Shown: positions 17,234 through 26,796 of the stretch, piece after piece
Layout: each line of letters begins with the position of its first letter
Numbering within the stretch: position 1 is the stretch's first letter
Assembly (NCBI RefSeq): GCF_002043005.1
Contig: NZ_CP020330.1
Location: forward strand, 372,001-436,000
Direction of reading: 5' to 3'
Length of the DNA: 64,000 nucleotides
DNA from: Martelella mediterranea DSM 17316
Lineage (GTDB): Bacteria > Pseudomonadota > Alphaproteobacteria > Rhizobiales > Rhizobiaceae
Notes under the pieces: model-generated
Database searches by the model: none
The model's input: the letters and a program-made list of their open reading frames with translations, nothing else
What the model was told of the DNA's origin: nothing
Program-made: the position numbers and the translations under genes

Positions 17234-18097
17234 TCAATCATAGGCGCGCGGGAACAGCCCGCGCGGCCGCACGAGCAGCACGACGACAAAGGCGACATGG
17301 CCCGCCAGAATTTGCCATTGCGGGTTGATGGCGGCGCCGAAGGCCTGCGCCACGCCGATAATCAACCCGCCGATCAGCGTTCCCCACAGGCTGCCGAGCC
17401 CGCCGATGATAACCGCCTCGAAGGCGTAGAGCAGACGCGCCGGCCCGATCGACGGATCAAAATTGGCCCTTGCGCCAAGGTAAAGCGCGGCGATCGTGGC
17501 CACCACCATCGCGATGCCGGTGGCGACCGCGAAAACCCGTTGCGGACGGATGCCCATGAGTTGCGCCGTCACCGGATCGTCCGAGGTGGCCCGGAAGGCC
17601 CGGCCAAGGGCGGTGCGGTAGAAGATCCAGTTCAGACCGAGGATGACGAGAATGGCGGAAGCAAAGGTAATCAGCGGCATGACGCCGATATTCATCGTTC
17701 CGAGATAAACCGACTCGGCCTCGATGGGTCCGACCGGCAGTTTGCGGCTGTCGGCGGTAAACTGCTGCAGCAGCGCGTTCTGGATGACGATCGACAGGCC
17801 GAAGGTGACCAGAAGCGGCGGCAGGATATCCTCGCCCAACACCCGGTTCAAAAGCGCGATCTGCAGCACATAGCCAAGCGCGAACATGATCGGCATGGCG
17901 ATCAGCGCGGCGATGAACGGGTTCAGCCCCAACACAGTGCCGACGCCGAGGATCAGATAGGCGGCCAGCACGATCAGGTCGCCATGGGCCAGATTGACCA
18001 GCCGCATGATGCCGAAGACAAGGCTCAGCCCGGCGGCAAACAGGGCGTAAAGACCGCCAAGCAACAGGCCCTGAACAAGCGTATCCAACCAGATCAT
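17234..18097 (-). CDS. livH: Liv-type ABC transporter permease LivH (set 1)
   Basis: A 287-residue permease. GLLLGGLYALFAAGLSLVFG followed by RLVNLAHGDLIVLAAY is the LivH N-terminal signature, and YAFEAVIIGGLGSLWGTLIGG is near 220-240. The true start is ATG 18097, overlapping the livF stop by the ATGA pattern; a longer upstream frame is only livF read out of frame. It pairs with LivM as a heterodimeric channel. Confidence 0.93.
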   Translation of the reverse strand: MIWLDTLVQGLLLGGLYALFAAGLSLVFGIMRLVNLAHGDLIVLAAYLILGVGTVLGLNPFIAALIAMPIMFALGYVLQIALLNRVLGEDILPPLLVTFGLSIVIQNALLQQFTADSRKLPVGPIEAESVYLGTMNIGVMPLITFASAILVILGLNWIFYRTALGRAFRATSDDPVTAQLMGIRPQRVFAVATGIAMVVATIAALYLGARANFDPSIGPARLLYAFEAVIIGGLGSLWGTLIGGLIIGVAQAFGAAINPQWQILAGHVAFVVVLLVRPRGLFPRAYD

Positions 18098-18807
18098 GCG
18101 TGACTTACTCCGAAATAGGCGTCGTGGATGGCCTCGCGCGACAGTTCCGAAGGATGCCCCGACAGGGTGATGCGGCCTTCCATCATGCAGTGGACGACGT
18201 CGGCGATCGCCAGCGCCTGGCCGATATCCTGCTCGACGACGATGATCGCCGTGCCGCTCTCGCGGATTTTCGGGAAGGAGGCGTAGATTTCGCGGATGAC
18301 GACGGGGGCGAGCCCCAGGCTCAGTTCGTCGCACAGCAATACCGACGGGTTCGACATCAGCGCCCGCCCGAGCGCGACCATCTGTTGCTGGCCGCCCGAA
18401 AGCGCGGTCGCCGGCTGGCTGCGGCGTTCCGCCAGAACCGGAAACAGTTCGAAGACCCGCGACAGGTTCCAGTAGCCGTTGCCCTTGCGGGCGTGCGCCC
18501 CAATCTCGAGGTTTTCCTCGACGCTGAGGCTCGGAAACAGGCAGCGGCCCTCCGGCATCATGCTGATGCCGGCACGCAGAATGTCCGGCGCTGCCAGCCG
18601 GTCGATGCGTTTGCCCTCAAGAGCGACCGTGCCCGCCGTTACCTTTGCGATGCCGGTGATGGCGCGCATCAGCGTGGTCTTGCCGGCGCCGTTCGCGCCG
18701 ATGATGGCCAGCGCCTCGCCGTGCCTCAGCGTCAGATCGACGCCGAACAGGGCCTGGAAGTCGCCGTAATGGGCCGTCAGGTCGCGGATTTCCAGAAGCG
18801 CGCTCAT
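18094..18807 (-). CDS. livF: Liv-type ABC transporter ATPase LivF (set 1)
   Basis: A 237-residue ATP-binding subunit. It has Walker A GANGAGKTTLMRA near residue 36, signature LSGGQQQMVALGRAL near 137 and Walker B VLLCDELSLGLAP near 156. The short form, with the RAGISMMPEGRCLFPSLSVEENL segment, is typical of LivF rather than LivG. ATG 18807 overlaps the livG stop (ATGA), and its own stop overlaps the livH start, so livG-livF-livH are translationally coupled. Confidence 0.94.
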   Translation of the reverse strand: MSALLEIRDLTAHYGDFQALFGVDLTLRHGEALAIIGANGAGKTTLMRAITGIAKVTAGTVALEGKRIDRLAAPDILRAGISMMPEGRCLFPSLSVEENLEIGAHARKGNGYWNLSRVFELFPVLAERRSQPATALSGGQQQMVALGRALMSNPSVLLCDELSLGLAPVVIREIYASFPKIRESGTAIIVVEQDIGQALAIADVVHCMMEGRITLSGHPSELSREAIHDAYFGVSHA

Positions 18808-19523
18808 GCCTCGATCCCCAGATAGATTTCGCGCACCTTCGGCGCTGCCATGACCGCGTCCGGCTTGCCGTCCATCAGCACCTCTCCGAAATTGAGCACC
18901 ATCAGCCGGGACACGACCGCGTTCAGCGCGTGCAGCACATGCTCGATCCAGATGATCGCCATGCCCTCGGCATGGATGGCGCGGATCGTCGACACCAGTT
19001 CGCCGCATTCGCCATCGGTCAGCCCGCCCGCGATCTCGTCCAGCAGGATCACATGCGCGCGGGTGGACAACGCGCGCGCCAGTTCCAGCCGCTTGCGGCT
19101 GAGAAGCGGCAGGGTGCCGGCCTTTTGCGTGGCCAGATGATCGAGCCCCGTTCGGGCGAGAAGCTCCATGCAGAAATCCGGCGCTTCGGAGGCCTTGACC
19201 GAACCGCCGAACCGGGCCGCCACAAGCAGGTTTTCATAGACGGAGAGATGGCCGAAAGGCTGCGGGATCTGGAACGAGCGGCCGATCCCGCTGGCACAGC
19301 GCTGCATCGGGCTTTCGCGGGTAACGTCGCGGCCGTCCAGCATCACCTGTCCGCTGTCCGGCTTGAGATTTCCGGTTATGAGATTGAAGAGCGTGGACTT
19401 TCCCGCGCCGTTCGGCCCGATGATGCCCAAGGCCTCGCCGGCGGCCAGATCGAAACTGACATTGTCAGCGACCTTCAGCGAGCCGAAGCTTTTCGACATT
19501 CCCTTGACTGAAAGGACTGCCAT
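18804..19523 (-). CDS. livG: Liv-type ABC transporter ATPase LivG (set 1)
   Basis: A 239-residue ATPase. Walker A is GPNGAGKSTLFNLITG near residue 37 and the family-specific GIGRSFQIPQPFGHLSVYENLLVAA is near 80-105. SRKRLELARAL replaces the canonical LSGGQ, as is usual in LivG, and Walker B is VILLDEIAGGLTDGE. It is the first gene of the set 1 transporter. The 230 bp before it (19524-19753) separate it from the flavin reductase and hold a 10-bp triple repeat, so it may have its own promoter. Confidence 0.94.
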   Translation of the reverse strand: MAVLSVKGMSKSFGSLKVADNVSFDLAAGEALGIIGPNGAGKSTLFNLITGNLKPDSGQVMLDGRDVTRESPMQRCASGIGRSFQIPQPFGHLSVYENLLVAARFGGSVKASEAPDFCMELLARTGLDHLATQKAGTLPLLSRKRLELARALSTRAHVILLDEIAGGLTDGECGELVSTIRAIHAEGMAIIWIEHVLHALNAVVSRLMVLNFGEVLMDGKPDAVMAAPKVREIYLGIEA

Positions 19524-19540
19524 ACTTGTTCTCTCCCCTT

Positions 19541-19587
19541 GCGGACCGCCTCCCCGGAATTCCCCGGAATTCCCCGGAACAGTCCGC
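19541..19587. repeat. Triple 10-bp tandem repeat inside a short inverted repeat
   Basis: Three consecutive copies of TCCCCGGAA(T/T/C) occupy 19551-19580. They are framed by GCGGAC (19541-19546) and GTCCGC (19582-19587). It lies just upstream of the livG start on the minus strand. It could be a phased protein-binding site or a slippage-prone spacer. Confidence 0.5.
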
Positions 19588-19753
19588 CTCCTCGCAATTT
19601 TCGGCCTGCAGACCGGTTTTCCCGAACCGTTCCGCGTGACCAGCCTCCGACCCTATCTTAGCCCGGCATGACGGACAGCGTGATCGGATAGCTTCGTCAA
19701 AATATCGCTCCGGGTTATACTAACCGGCTTCCGGCGCTTCCGCCGCGAACGGA

Positions 19754-20314
19754 TCAGCGGAAAACGTCGCGATATTCCTCATCCAGCAAGGCCAGACTGG
19801 CCACGCCGCTGCTGTCCTCGCGCAACCGGTGCCAGCGGCGATCCAGATAGACCAGCGATTCCCGTTCGGGTGCGGCAAGATCGGCGGTCGCCCCTTCGAG
19901 CAGTTCCGCGGCCACCAGCGTTGCCCCCTCGACCGCAAGCGTTCCGCTGATACGCGCCCGGAACCAGGTCGACACATTGGTGTAGCGCGGCTCGCCGGTC
20001 GGAAGCCGCGTCCAGGCGATGCCCGGACCGAAACGGTCGGCGCCGGGCGTGGCGCCGAGCCGCGCCAGTTCCAGATCCGGATAGCGCAGCATATGGATAA
20101 CCACGGTTTCCGCCTGCAATACCGTTGCCGTGGAGCGCGAGCGCGCCGAAAGCGAAAAGGCGATGGTCGGCGGCGACCCGCTGACGGAAATCAGCGAGGA
20201 CACGGTCATCGCCACCGGTTGATCGCCAGGATCGGCGGTGATCACCGCAACGCCCGCGGGATGGCAACGGAAAGCCTCGCGAAAGGCTTCGGCGACGGTA
20301 TGGTGTTCAGGCAT
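19754..20314 (-). CDS. Flavin reductase of a two-component monooxygenase (HpaC/GraA-like)
   Basis: A 186-residue flavin reductase-like (FMN-binding split barrel) protein. FREAFRCHPAGVAVITA, then VAMTVSSLISVSGSPPTIAFSLS are the conserved opening blocks, and LSARSRSTATVLQAE follows. It reduces FMN/FAD with NAD(P)H and passes the reduced flavin to an oxygenase partner. The partner is almost surely the group D monooxygenase encoded 59 bp upstream (20374-21594). In rhizobial resorcinol hydroxylase (GraA/GraD) the same pair exists. A strong hairpin lies between the two genes and may lower reductase expression relative to the oxygenase. Confidence 0.9.
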   Translation of the reverse strand: MPEHHTVAEAFREAFRCHPAGVAVITADPGDQPVAMTVSSLISVSGSPPTIAFSLSARSRSTATVLQAETVVIHMLRYPDLELARLGATPGADRFGPGIAWTRLPTGEPRYTNVSTWFRARISGTLAVEGATLVAAELLEGATADLAAPERESLVYLDRRWHRLREDSSGVASLALLDEEYRDVFR

Positions 20315-20340
20315 CAGGCATTACTCCGGCAGTCTGTTTT

Positions 20341-20368
20341 GGCGGGGGCGCAGTGTTGCGCCCCCGCC
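20341..20368. terminator. Intercistronic hairpin between oxygenase and reductase
   Basis: A perfect 11-bp GC-rich stem (GGCGGGGGCGC / GCGCCCCCGCC) has a 6-nt loop, AGTGTT. It lies 5 bp past the oxygenase stop. No U-run follows on the minus strand, so an mRNA-stabilising or attenuating role is more likely than full termination. Confidence 0.65.
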
Positions 20369-20373
20369 TTTGC

Positions 20374-21594
20374 TTATTTCTTCTCGATCAGGTCATAGAA
20401 CTGCCAGGTCCGGTCGGACCAGAGCCCGCCGATGTCGCGGCCGGCAGATGTCACGATCGACGGCGCGATGGTGAAGTGGTTCGCCGCCACCATCATGTCG
20501 CGGAGGGTGCGCTGGATCACGCCGGCCCTGAGCCCAGCCCCGCCGGATGCGCGATAGGCGAAATTGCAGACATCGACGCCGACCTCGTGAATCTGGGCCT
20601 TGGCCAGATGGACAAGGCTGACCTGGCGGGTGGTCATCATCTTGCCCGCCTCGGCGCTGGCTTCGATATCGCCCCAGACCTCCATGACGAAGGCGCGCGC
20701 GGCGCGATAATTGGCCTCCGCGCGGCCATAATCGTACCAGAACTTCTCGCTTTCCCCGAGCATGCCGGCCCGGCCGGACTTGCTGCGGGCAAATTTGGCG
20801 ATTTCGTCCAGCATGCGCCGGCCAGTGCCCATCGCCCAGCCGGTATGGCCGATCGATGCAAGACCGACAATGCCGAGGCTGAACAGTTCCTGCAGGCGCT
20901 GCGGCGGCGCGGTCAGGATCGGAAACACCAGATCATCGGGAATGAACACGTCCTTGGCGGAATAGTCGATCGAACCGGTGCCCTTGAGGCCGAGCACATC
21001 CCAGTTGCCGAGCTGTTCATGCTCGCCGATCGGGGCGTGGGCGCACATGACGATGACGTTGCCCTCGGCATCCTTGGCCGGCTTGCCGTTGCCGTCATCG
21101 ATGAAGCAGGCCGAGTGCGACCAGGTCGCATGGCTGAAGCCCGAGCCGTAGCTCCACTTGCCGGTCAGCTCGTAACCGCCATCGACCTTCTTGAGCATGC
21201 CGAGCGGCGCGCCCTGGCCCGAGAAGCGATTGTCGCTGCCGGGTTCGAACAGCCGTTCGACCGCGCTGTCGGGCAGGAACGCCGCCGACATCGCGCCGAT
21301 GCAGCAATGCACCATCGACACCCAGCCGGCCGATCCCGACCACCAGGTCACCGCCTCGATCAGCTGCAACACTTCGGTCGGGCGCATCTGCGCGCCGCCA
21401 AGTTCTTCGGTTGCCATCAGATGCGAGAAGCGCAGCGGTTTCAGCGCCTCGAAGCTTTCCTTCGTCAGTTCACCGGCTTCCTCGTCCGCCGGCGCATTGG
21501 CTTCGAGCGTCGGACCGATTTCCTCGATCTTTTTCAGGATGTCGCGATAGTCGACGCTGTCGCCCCAGTATCCGGGCTTTACATGTTTGTTCAT
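20374..21594 (-). CDS. Group D flavin-dependent monooxygenase, oxygenase component (acyl-CoA dehydrogenase fold)
   Basis: A 406-residue protein with the acyl-CoA dehydrogenase fold used by reduced-flavin hydroxylases such as HsaA, HpaB-type and GraD. The N-terminal helices (SFEALKPLRFSHLMATEELGG), the central barrel (GYELTGKWSYGSGFSHATWS) and C-terminal helices (VCNFAYRASGGAGLRAGVIQR) are all in place. It lacks acyl-CoA dehydrogenase features such as the catalytic Glu loop. ATG 21594 follows GGAGGAG. With its reductase partner it would hydroxylate a phenolic ring. Beside a hydroxyquinol dioxygenase, resorcinol to hydroxyquinol is the best guess. Confidence 0.88.
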   Translation of the reverse strand: MNKHVKPGYWGDSVDYRDILKKIEEIGPTLEANAPADEEAGELTKESFEALKPLRFSHLMATEELGGAQMRPTEVLQLIEAVTWWSGSAGWVSMVHCCIGAMSAAFLPDSAVERLFEPGSDNRFSGQGAPLGMLKKVDGGYELTGKWSYGSGFSHATWSHSACFIDDGNGKPAKDAEGNVIVMCAHAPIGEHEQLGNWDVLGLKGTGSIDYSAKDVFIPDDLVFPILTAPPQRLQELFSLGIVGLASIGHTGWAMGTGRRMLDEIAKFARSKSGRAGMLGESEKFWYDYGRAEANYRAARAFVMEVWGDIEASAEAGKMMTTRQVSLVHLAKAQIHEVGVDVCNFAYRASGGAGLRAGVIQRTLRDMMVAANHFTIAPSIVTSAGRDIGGLWSDRTWQFYDLIEKK

Positions 21595-21605
21595 GTCATC
21601 TCCTC

Positions 21606-22403
21606 CTACGGTGTTTGTCCGGCGAGAAAATCGCCGATTTTTGTCACGCTATCGGGCTGCTCCTGAAGCAGCAGATGGCCCGTGCCCTCGATCAACAGAG
21701 CCTGGCCGTTCGGTAATTGCTCCACCCACAAGGGCATTTGGCTTGCCGGCAGAAGCCTGTCCTCCTCGCCCCAGACCACCAGCGCCGGATTAGCTATCCG
21801 GGCGAGCATGCGGCTGAGATTGGGATGCCCCATGCCGAAGGGCGCGCAGATCCGCCCGACGGTTTCACCCTCGCGGGCGCGATCGGCGCCGAACTTTTCG
21901 GCGAAAGCCGGATCGGACCCGTCGGGGAAATATTGCAGCGCCACCTTGGGGTCATGCGCCAGAAAGCCGGGAAGATCCTGCGGCGCGATCGATCCGAGAT
22001 CGGTCGCGGGATGGTCGGGATCATTGAGCCCGGCCGGCGCGAGCAGCACGACACGGTCGAACCGGTCGCCGGCGACGGCAGCCAGTTCCGTGGCGAGCCA
22101 GCCGCCCATCGAAAAGCCGATCAGATGCGGCTTTTCCGGAAAGTCCATCGCGTCGAGCAGGTTCAGGTAATGGATGATGATATCCATCGACCCTGAAACA
22201 TGCGGTGCATCGCCAGAATAGCCCATGCCCGGATGGCTAGGGCAATAGACCCGAAACCGGTCGGAAAGCCCTTCGGCGAAATCGAAGCCTTCCAGCGTCG
22301 CCGCGCCATGCAGGAACAGCACCGGCTTGCCCTTGCCGATGGCTTTCACCACCGTATGAACGCCGCCGATCTCGTATTCTGATGTCTCAAACTGAACAGT
22401 CAT
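21606..22403 (-). CDS. Alpha/beta-fold hydrolase
   Basis: A 265-residue alpha/beta hydrolase. The oxyanion-hole segment is VLFLHGAATLEGFD, the nucleophile Ser98 is in IGFSMGGW, the acid Asp is in VVWGEEDRLLPAS near 210 and the His is in GTGHLLLQEQP near 240. ATG 22403 follows GGAGAGG; an earlier TTG in frame lies at 22421. The fold is shared by meta-cleavage hydrolases, lactonases and esterases. It sits between the two-component hydroxylase and a zinc dehydrogenase in one operon, so it probably hydrolyses an ester or ring-fission product of the imported aromatic. Confidence 0.85.
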   Translation of the reverse strand: MTVQFETSEYEIGGVHTVVKAIGKGKPVLFLHGAATLEGFDFAEGLSDRFRVYCPSHPGMGYSGDAPHVSGSMDIIIHYLNLLDAMDFPEKPHLIGFSMGGWLATELAAVAGDRFDRVVLLAPAGLNDPDHPATDLGSIAPQDLPGFLAHDPKVALQYFPDGSDPAFAEKFGADRAREGETVGRICAPFGMGHPNLSRMLARIANPALVVWGEEDRLLPASQMPLWVEQLPNGQALLIEGTGHLLLQEQPDSVTKIGDFLAGQTP

Positions 22404-22413
22404 ATCCTCTCCT

Positions 22414-23433
22414 TCAGACAAGTTCGGGCTGGATCAGCACCTTGCATTGCGTGGTGCGTCGGCGCAGGCCTTCGAAGACCGGCGGCACGGGCGAAAGGCC
22501 GATGCGGTCGGTGATGATCACCTGCGGCGCGACCACGGCTCCCTTGGCAAGCGCATCGAGCGCGACGCCGAATTCATTGGCCTGATGGAAAAAGGCCGAA
22601 AAGATCAGGTCGATTTCCTTGGAGAGCGCCACGAACGGGTCCCATTCATCGCCGCCGATGCAAAGTCCGACGCCGATCACCTTGCCCTGCAGCCGGACAG
22701 CCTCGACGGCCGCCTGCAAAAGGCCGGGCTTGCCGACGCATTCGAAAACGATATCGGGCGGGCCGCCGCACTGATCGTTCAGATTTTCGGAAAGGCCCGC
22801 GCCTGAAAGCGCAAAGCCCGTCGCCCCTAGAGCCCGGGCGCGTTCGGCCTGATGATCGTAGAGATCGGCCATCACCACGCTGGAAGCGCCCAGCCGCCGC
22901 GCCCAGAAGGCGACCAGCAGACCGATCGGCCCGGCGCCGAGAATGGCGACGCGATCGCCCGGCTTCATGCCGGAGCGGATGATGCAGTGCAGCGCCACCG
23001 AAAGCGGCTCGGCGAGCGCGGCGTCGCTTGCCGCAACGCCGTCCGGAAGTACGCGGCACTGACGCGCGGCAACGCAGACATAGTCCGCATAACCGCCGCC
23101 GATCAGCGTCATGTCCGGGCAACGCGCCGGATCGCCGGCAAGACAACGCGGGCAATGGCCGCAGCCGCGCATCGGCACCACGGCAACCAGATCGCCCGCC
23201 TTCAGCGTGTCGACGCCGCCGCCGGTCGCCACCACCTCGCCCGCGATTTCATGGCCAAACACAAAGTCGCCGGCAATGCCGAAAGGCTCGGGATCGACGC
23301 TCATATGCAGGTCGCTGCCGCAGATGCCGCAGGCGGCCACCCTGAGCACGACTTCGTCGGGCGCCGGCGTCGGATCGGGCCTGTCGCTGACGCGCAGCGG
23401 CTGACCAACGGCGTCGAAGATGACGGCCTTCAT
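22414..23433 (-). CDS. Zinc-dependent medium-chain alcohol dehydrogenase
   Basis: A 339-residue MDR dehydrogenase. Catalytic zinc ligands are Cys35 (ACGICGSD), His61 and Glu62 (GHE). The structural zinc is held by Cys91, 94, 97 and 105 (CGHCPRC...C). The NAD motif GAGPIGLLVAFWARRLG is near residue 165. This is the threonine/sorbitol dehydrogenase-like branch. ATG 23433 overlaps the livM stop (ATGA), tying its translation to the transporter. It would oxidise an alcohol side chain of the imported compound, perhaps working with the SDR at the head of the operon. The substrate cannot be told. Confidence 0.92.
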   Translation of the reverse strand: MKAVIFDAVGQPLRVSDRPDPTPAPDEVVLRVAACGICGSDLHMSVDPEPFGIAGDFVFGHEIAGEVVATGGGVDTLKAGDLVAVVPMRGCGHCPRCLAGDPARCPDMTLIGGGYADYVCVAARQCRVLPDGVAASDAALAEPLSVALHCIIRSGMKPGDRVAILGAGPIGLLVAFWARRLGASSVVMADLYDHQAERARALGATGFALSGAGLSENLNDQCGGPPDIVFECVGKPGLLQAAVEAVRLQGKVIGVGLCIGGDEWDPFVALSKEIDLIFSAFFHQANEFGVALDALAKGAVVAPQVIITDRIGLSPVPPVFEGLRRRTTQCKVLIQPELV

Positions 23434-24473
23434 GGGCTCTCCTCCTTCTCGACGATCAGATGGCGCCGGATCGGGAACCACGGCGCGTCCCAGCGTTTGG
23501 AGATCATCCCCCAGATGCCGGTGCGGGCATAGAGCGCGACCAGCACGGTCATCACGCCGAGAACGATGAAGTAGCTCGCGCCATATTCGCCGAAATAACG
23601 ATCCGCGATGAAATAGATGAGTGCGCCGATCAGCACGCCTTCGATCGTGCCGATCCCGCCGATCATCACGATGAAGATCGCGACATTGGACCACATCGGG
23701 TCAAAGGCCGAGGCGGGATTGATACGCAATTGCGCCATGAAATAGACCGAGCCGGCAAGGCCGCATCCCACGGCGGCCGCGATATAGACCATGAAGCGCA
23801 GCCGGCGGACATTGACGCCCTGGCTTGCCGCCGCCACGGGGTTGTCCCGCATGGCGATCAGCGCGAGACCGAAGCGCGAGCGCAGGAACCAGTAGCCCCC
23901 GCCGATGGCGACGAAGATCATCAGCGCGCAGAGAAGCGACATGGCGATGTTGCGCTCAAAGGTGGAATAGTCGCGCATCACGCCCAGGGACATGCCGGCC
24001 CCGGCATTGACCCAGCCAAGATTGGACGCCACGAGGCGGAACACCTCGGCGACCACCCATGTGCCGATGGCAAAATAGGGGCCGTCCAGCCGGTGCAGCA
24101 GCATGTAGCAGGGAACGGCCAGCAGGGCGGGCGCCAGCAGCGAGAGACCGATGGCGAGGAACGGGTTGATGCCGAAGGTCTGCGCCATGACGAACAGCGC
24201 GTAGCCGGCCGCGCCCATGAACGCCTGCTGGCCGACCGAGACCAGCCCGGCATAGCCGGCGAGCAGGTTCCACATCTGCGCCGCCAGAATATAGCAGCAC
24301 AGTTCGAGAACCATGCGGATCGTGCCGGTCTTGGCCCACCACGGCATGGCCGCGAGCGCCACCAGGGCGAACACGAACAGGCTCAACGCGATGATCCCGG
24401 AGAGGGTCTGACGCCGGACCTTGATGTTGATCTGCGCTGCATCCGCGCCGGGTGCGATAGAATGAGAAGTCAT
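23430..24473 (-). CDS. livM: Liv-type ABC transporter permease LivM (set 2)
   Basis: A 347-residue permease with the LivM hallmark MWNLLAGYAGLVSVGQQAFM, then DGPYFAIGTWVVAEVFRLV and FGLALIAMRDNPVAAASQGV. It follows livH by 3 bp and overlaps the dehydrogenase start. With livH, livF, livG and the binding protein to 28086 it forms a complete five-gene importer, unlike set 1. The two LivM proteins share layout but differ clearly along their length. This suggests separate recruitment or old duplication rather than a recent copy. Confidence 0.93.
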   Translation of the reverse strand: MTSHSIAPGADAAQINIKVRRQTLSGIIALSLFVFALVALAAMPWWAKTGTIRMVLELCCYILAAQMWNLLAGYAGLVSVGQQAFMGAAGYALFVMAQTFGINPFLAIGLSLLAPALLAVPCYMLLHRLDGPYFAIGTWVVAEVFRLVASNLGWVNAGAGMSLGVMRDYSTFERNIAMSLLCALMIFVAIGGGYWFLRSRFGLALIAMRDNPVAAASQGVNVRRLRFMVYIAAAVGCGLAGSVYFMAQLRINPASAFDPMWSNVAIFIVMIGGIGTIEGVLIGALIYFIADRYFGEYGASYFIVLGVMTVLVALYARTGIWGMISKRWDAPWFPIRRHLIVEKEESP

Positions 24474-24476
24474 GGT

Positions 24477-25334
24477 TCACGCTCTCCCGAACAGGCCCTG
24501 AGGGCGCACGGCTAGTATCAGCAGGAAGACGAGATGGCCGGCCAGAACGCCGAAGCCGGGATCCAGTCGGAACCCGACAGCCTGGGCAATGCCCAGCACC
24601 ATCGAACCGGCGAATGCGCCCCAGACCGAGCCCATGCCGCCGATGATCACGGCCTCGAAGGCATAGATCAGCTGCGCGCCGCCATCGGCGGGCGCAACCG
24701 TCGAACGCAGTGCCTGAAACACGGCCGCAAAGCCGAGAATGCCGACCGCGATCGCCGTTGCCGTGGCGTAGACGGTTTTGGCGTTGACCCCGGTCATCGA
24801 CGCGGCCTCAACATCCGCGGCGGCGGCCCGGAGCGCCCGGCCGAAACGCATGCGCTTCAGCATCAGGTCGAGCGCCAGCGTCAGGCCGACAGCAACCAGC
24901 AAAACGAGCACCGGCAGAAGGCCGATATAGATGCCGCCGATCTGGATCGACTGGCTTTCAATCCCGCCGCCCGGCAAGGAGCGGCTGTTCGCCGACCAGA
25001 TCTGCAGCATCAGGTTCTGCAGCGCCAGCGACAGGCCGAAGGTCGCGATCAGCGACGGCAGCGGGTCCTCGCCCACCACCCGGTTCAGCACCGCGCGCTG
25101 GAGAAGCCAACCCATCGCCACCGCCAGCGGTACCAGCGCCGCCATCACCGTGAACGGACCGAGCCCGAAGGCAGAAGCCAGCGAGATGCCGATCAGCGAC
25201 AGCAGGATCACCAGATCGCCATGGCTGACATTCACGATCCGCATGACCCCGAACATCAAGGCCATTCCAAGCGCGTATTGCGCATACATCCCGCCCAGCA
25301 GGATGCCCTGTACAAGTGCGTCAAACCACTGCAT
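24477..25334 (-). CDS. livH: Liv-type ABC transporter permease LivH (set 2)
   Basis: A 285-residue permease. GILLGGMYAQYALGMALMFG and MRIVNVSHGDLVILLSLIG form the LivH opening, and YAFEAVIIGGMGSVWGAFAG is the conserved C-terminal loop. ATG 25334 is chosen because earlier in-frame codons lie within livF; the two genes overlap by 14 bp. It is the channel partner of LivM set 2. Confidence 0.93.
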   Translation of the reverse strand: MQWFDALVQGILLGGMYAQYALGMALMFGVMRIVNVSHGDLVILLSLIGISLASAFGLGPFTVMAALVPLAVAMGWLLQRAVLNRVVGEDPLPSLIATFGLSLALQNLMLQIWSANSRSLPGGGIESQSIQIGGIYIGLLPVLVLLVAVGLTLALDLMLKRMRFGRALRAAAADVEAASMTGVNAKTVYATATAIAVGILGFAAVFQALRSTVAPADGGAQLIYAFEAVIIGGMGSVWGAFAGSMVLGIAQAVGFRLDPGFGVLAGHLVFLLILAVRPQGLFGRA

Positions 25335-26045
25335 GGCCACCCCCGAAATAAGCTTCGCTGATCTGTTCGCGCGTGACATCATTGGAGCGTCCGCTCAGCG
25401 TCACGCGCCCTTCAAGCATGCAATAGAGCCGGTCGGACGCGCTCTTCGCCAGTCCGACATCCTGCTCGACCAGCACGATCGACGTCCCCTGCGCCCTGAT
25501 TTCGGGCAGGACGGCATAGATCTCGCGGATGACCTTGGGCGCAAGTCCGAGGCTGATCTCGTCGCACAGCAAAAGGCGCGGCTGGCACAGCAAGGCCCGG
25601 CCGATCGAAACCATCTGCTGCTGGCCGCCGGAGAGGTTTTGAACCGGCACGCGCCCCTTCTCCACCAATATGGGAAAAAGCTGCTGCACCCTTTCCAGCG
25701 TCCAACCGCCCTTGCGGCCCCTGCTGCCGACCTGATCGATCGCCACCCGCAGATTGTCATTGACGGACATGCCGGTGAATAGCCGCCGTCCCTCCGGAAC
25801 GATGGCGACCCCTTTCTGCACCATCTGGTCGGTGGGCGTGCCGCCGATGGGCCGACCATCGAGGCTCACCATGTCCGGCTTCACCGGCAACAGCCCCATG
25901 ACCGCCCGCAGGAAGGTGGACTTGCCGGCCCCGTTGGCGCCGATCAGCGCGATGATCTCGCCTTCGTCGATGGCGACATCGACGTCGTAAAGCGCCTGAA
26001 AATCGCCGTAGCGGGCGACCAGACCATGTGTTGACAACAATTCCG

Positions 26046-26049
<4 letters not shown>
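25321..26049 (-). CDS. livF: Liv-type ABC transporter ATPase LivF (set 2)
   Basis: A 242-residue ATPase with Walker A GANGAGKSTFLRAVMG near residue 36, signature LSGGQQQMVSIGRAL near 137 and Walker B LLLCDEISLGLAPKVI. The QKGVAIVPEGRRLFTGMSV segment marks the LivF branch. ATG 26049 overlaps the livG stop (ATGA). Confidence 0.94.
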
Positions 26050-26795
<746 letters not shown>

Positions 26796-26796
26796 C

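Noticed and set aside
16169..18103. 644-codon plus-strand frame opposite livM and livH
   Set aside because: The product is rich in Asp, Arg, His and Gln, the usual result of reading the complement of hydrophobic membrane-protein codons. Both opposing genes are unmistakable.
18808..19008. Longer start for livF, and similar long starts for livH, the zinc dehydrogenase and the MalG-like permease
   Set aside because: The extensions are Arg/His-rich out-of-frame readings of the preceding genes. The ATGA-overlap starts match family N-termini.
19551..19580. Tandem repeat as a CRISPR-like array
   Set aside because: The units are 10 bp with no spacers, and no cas gene is present.
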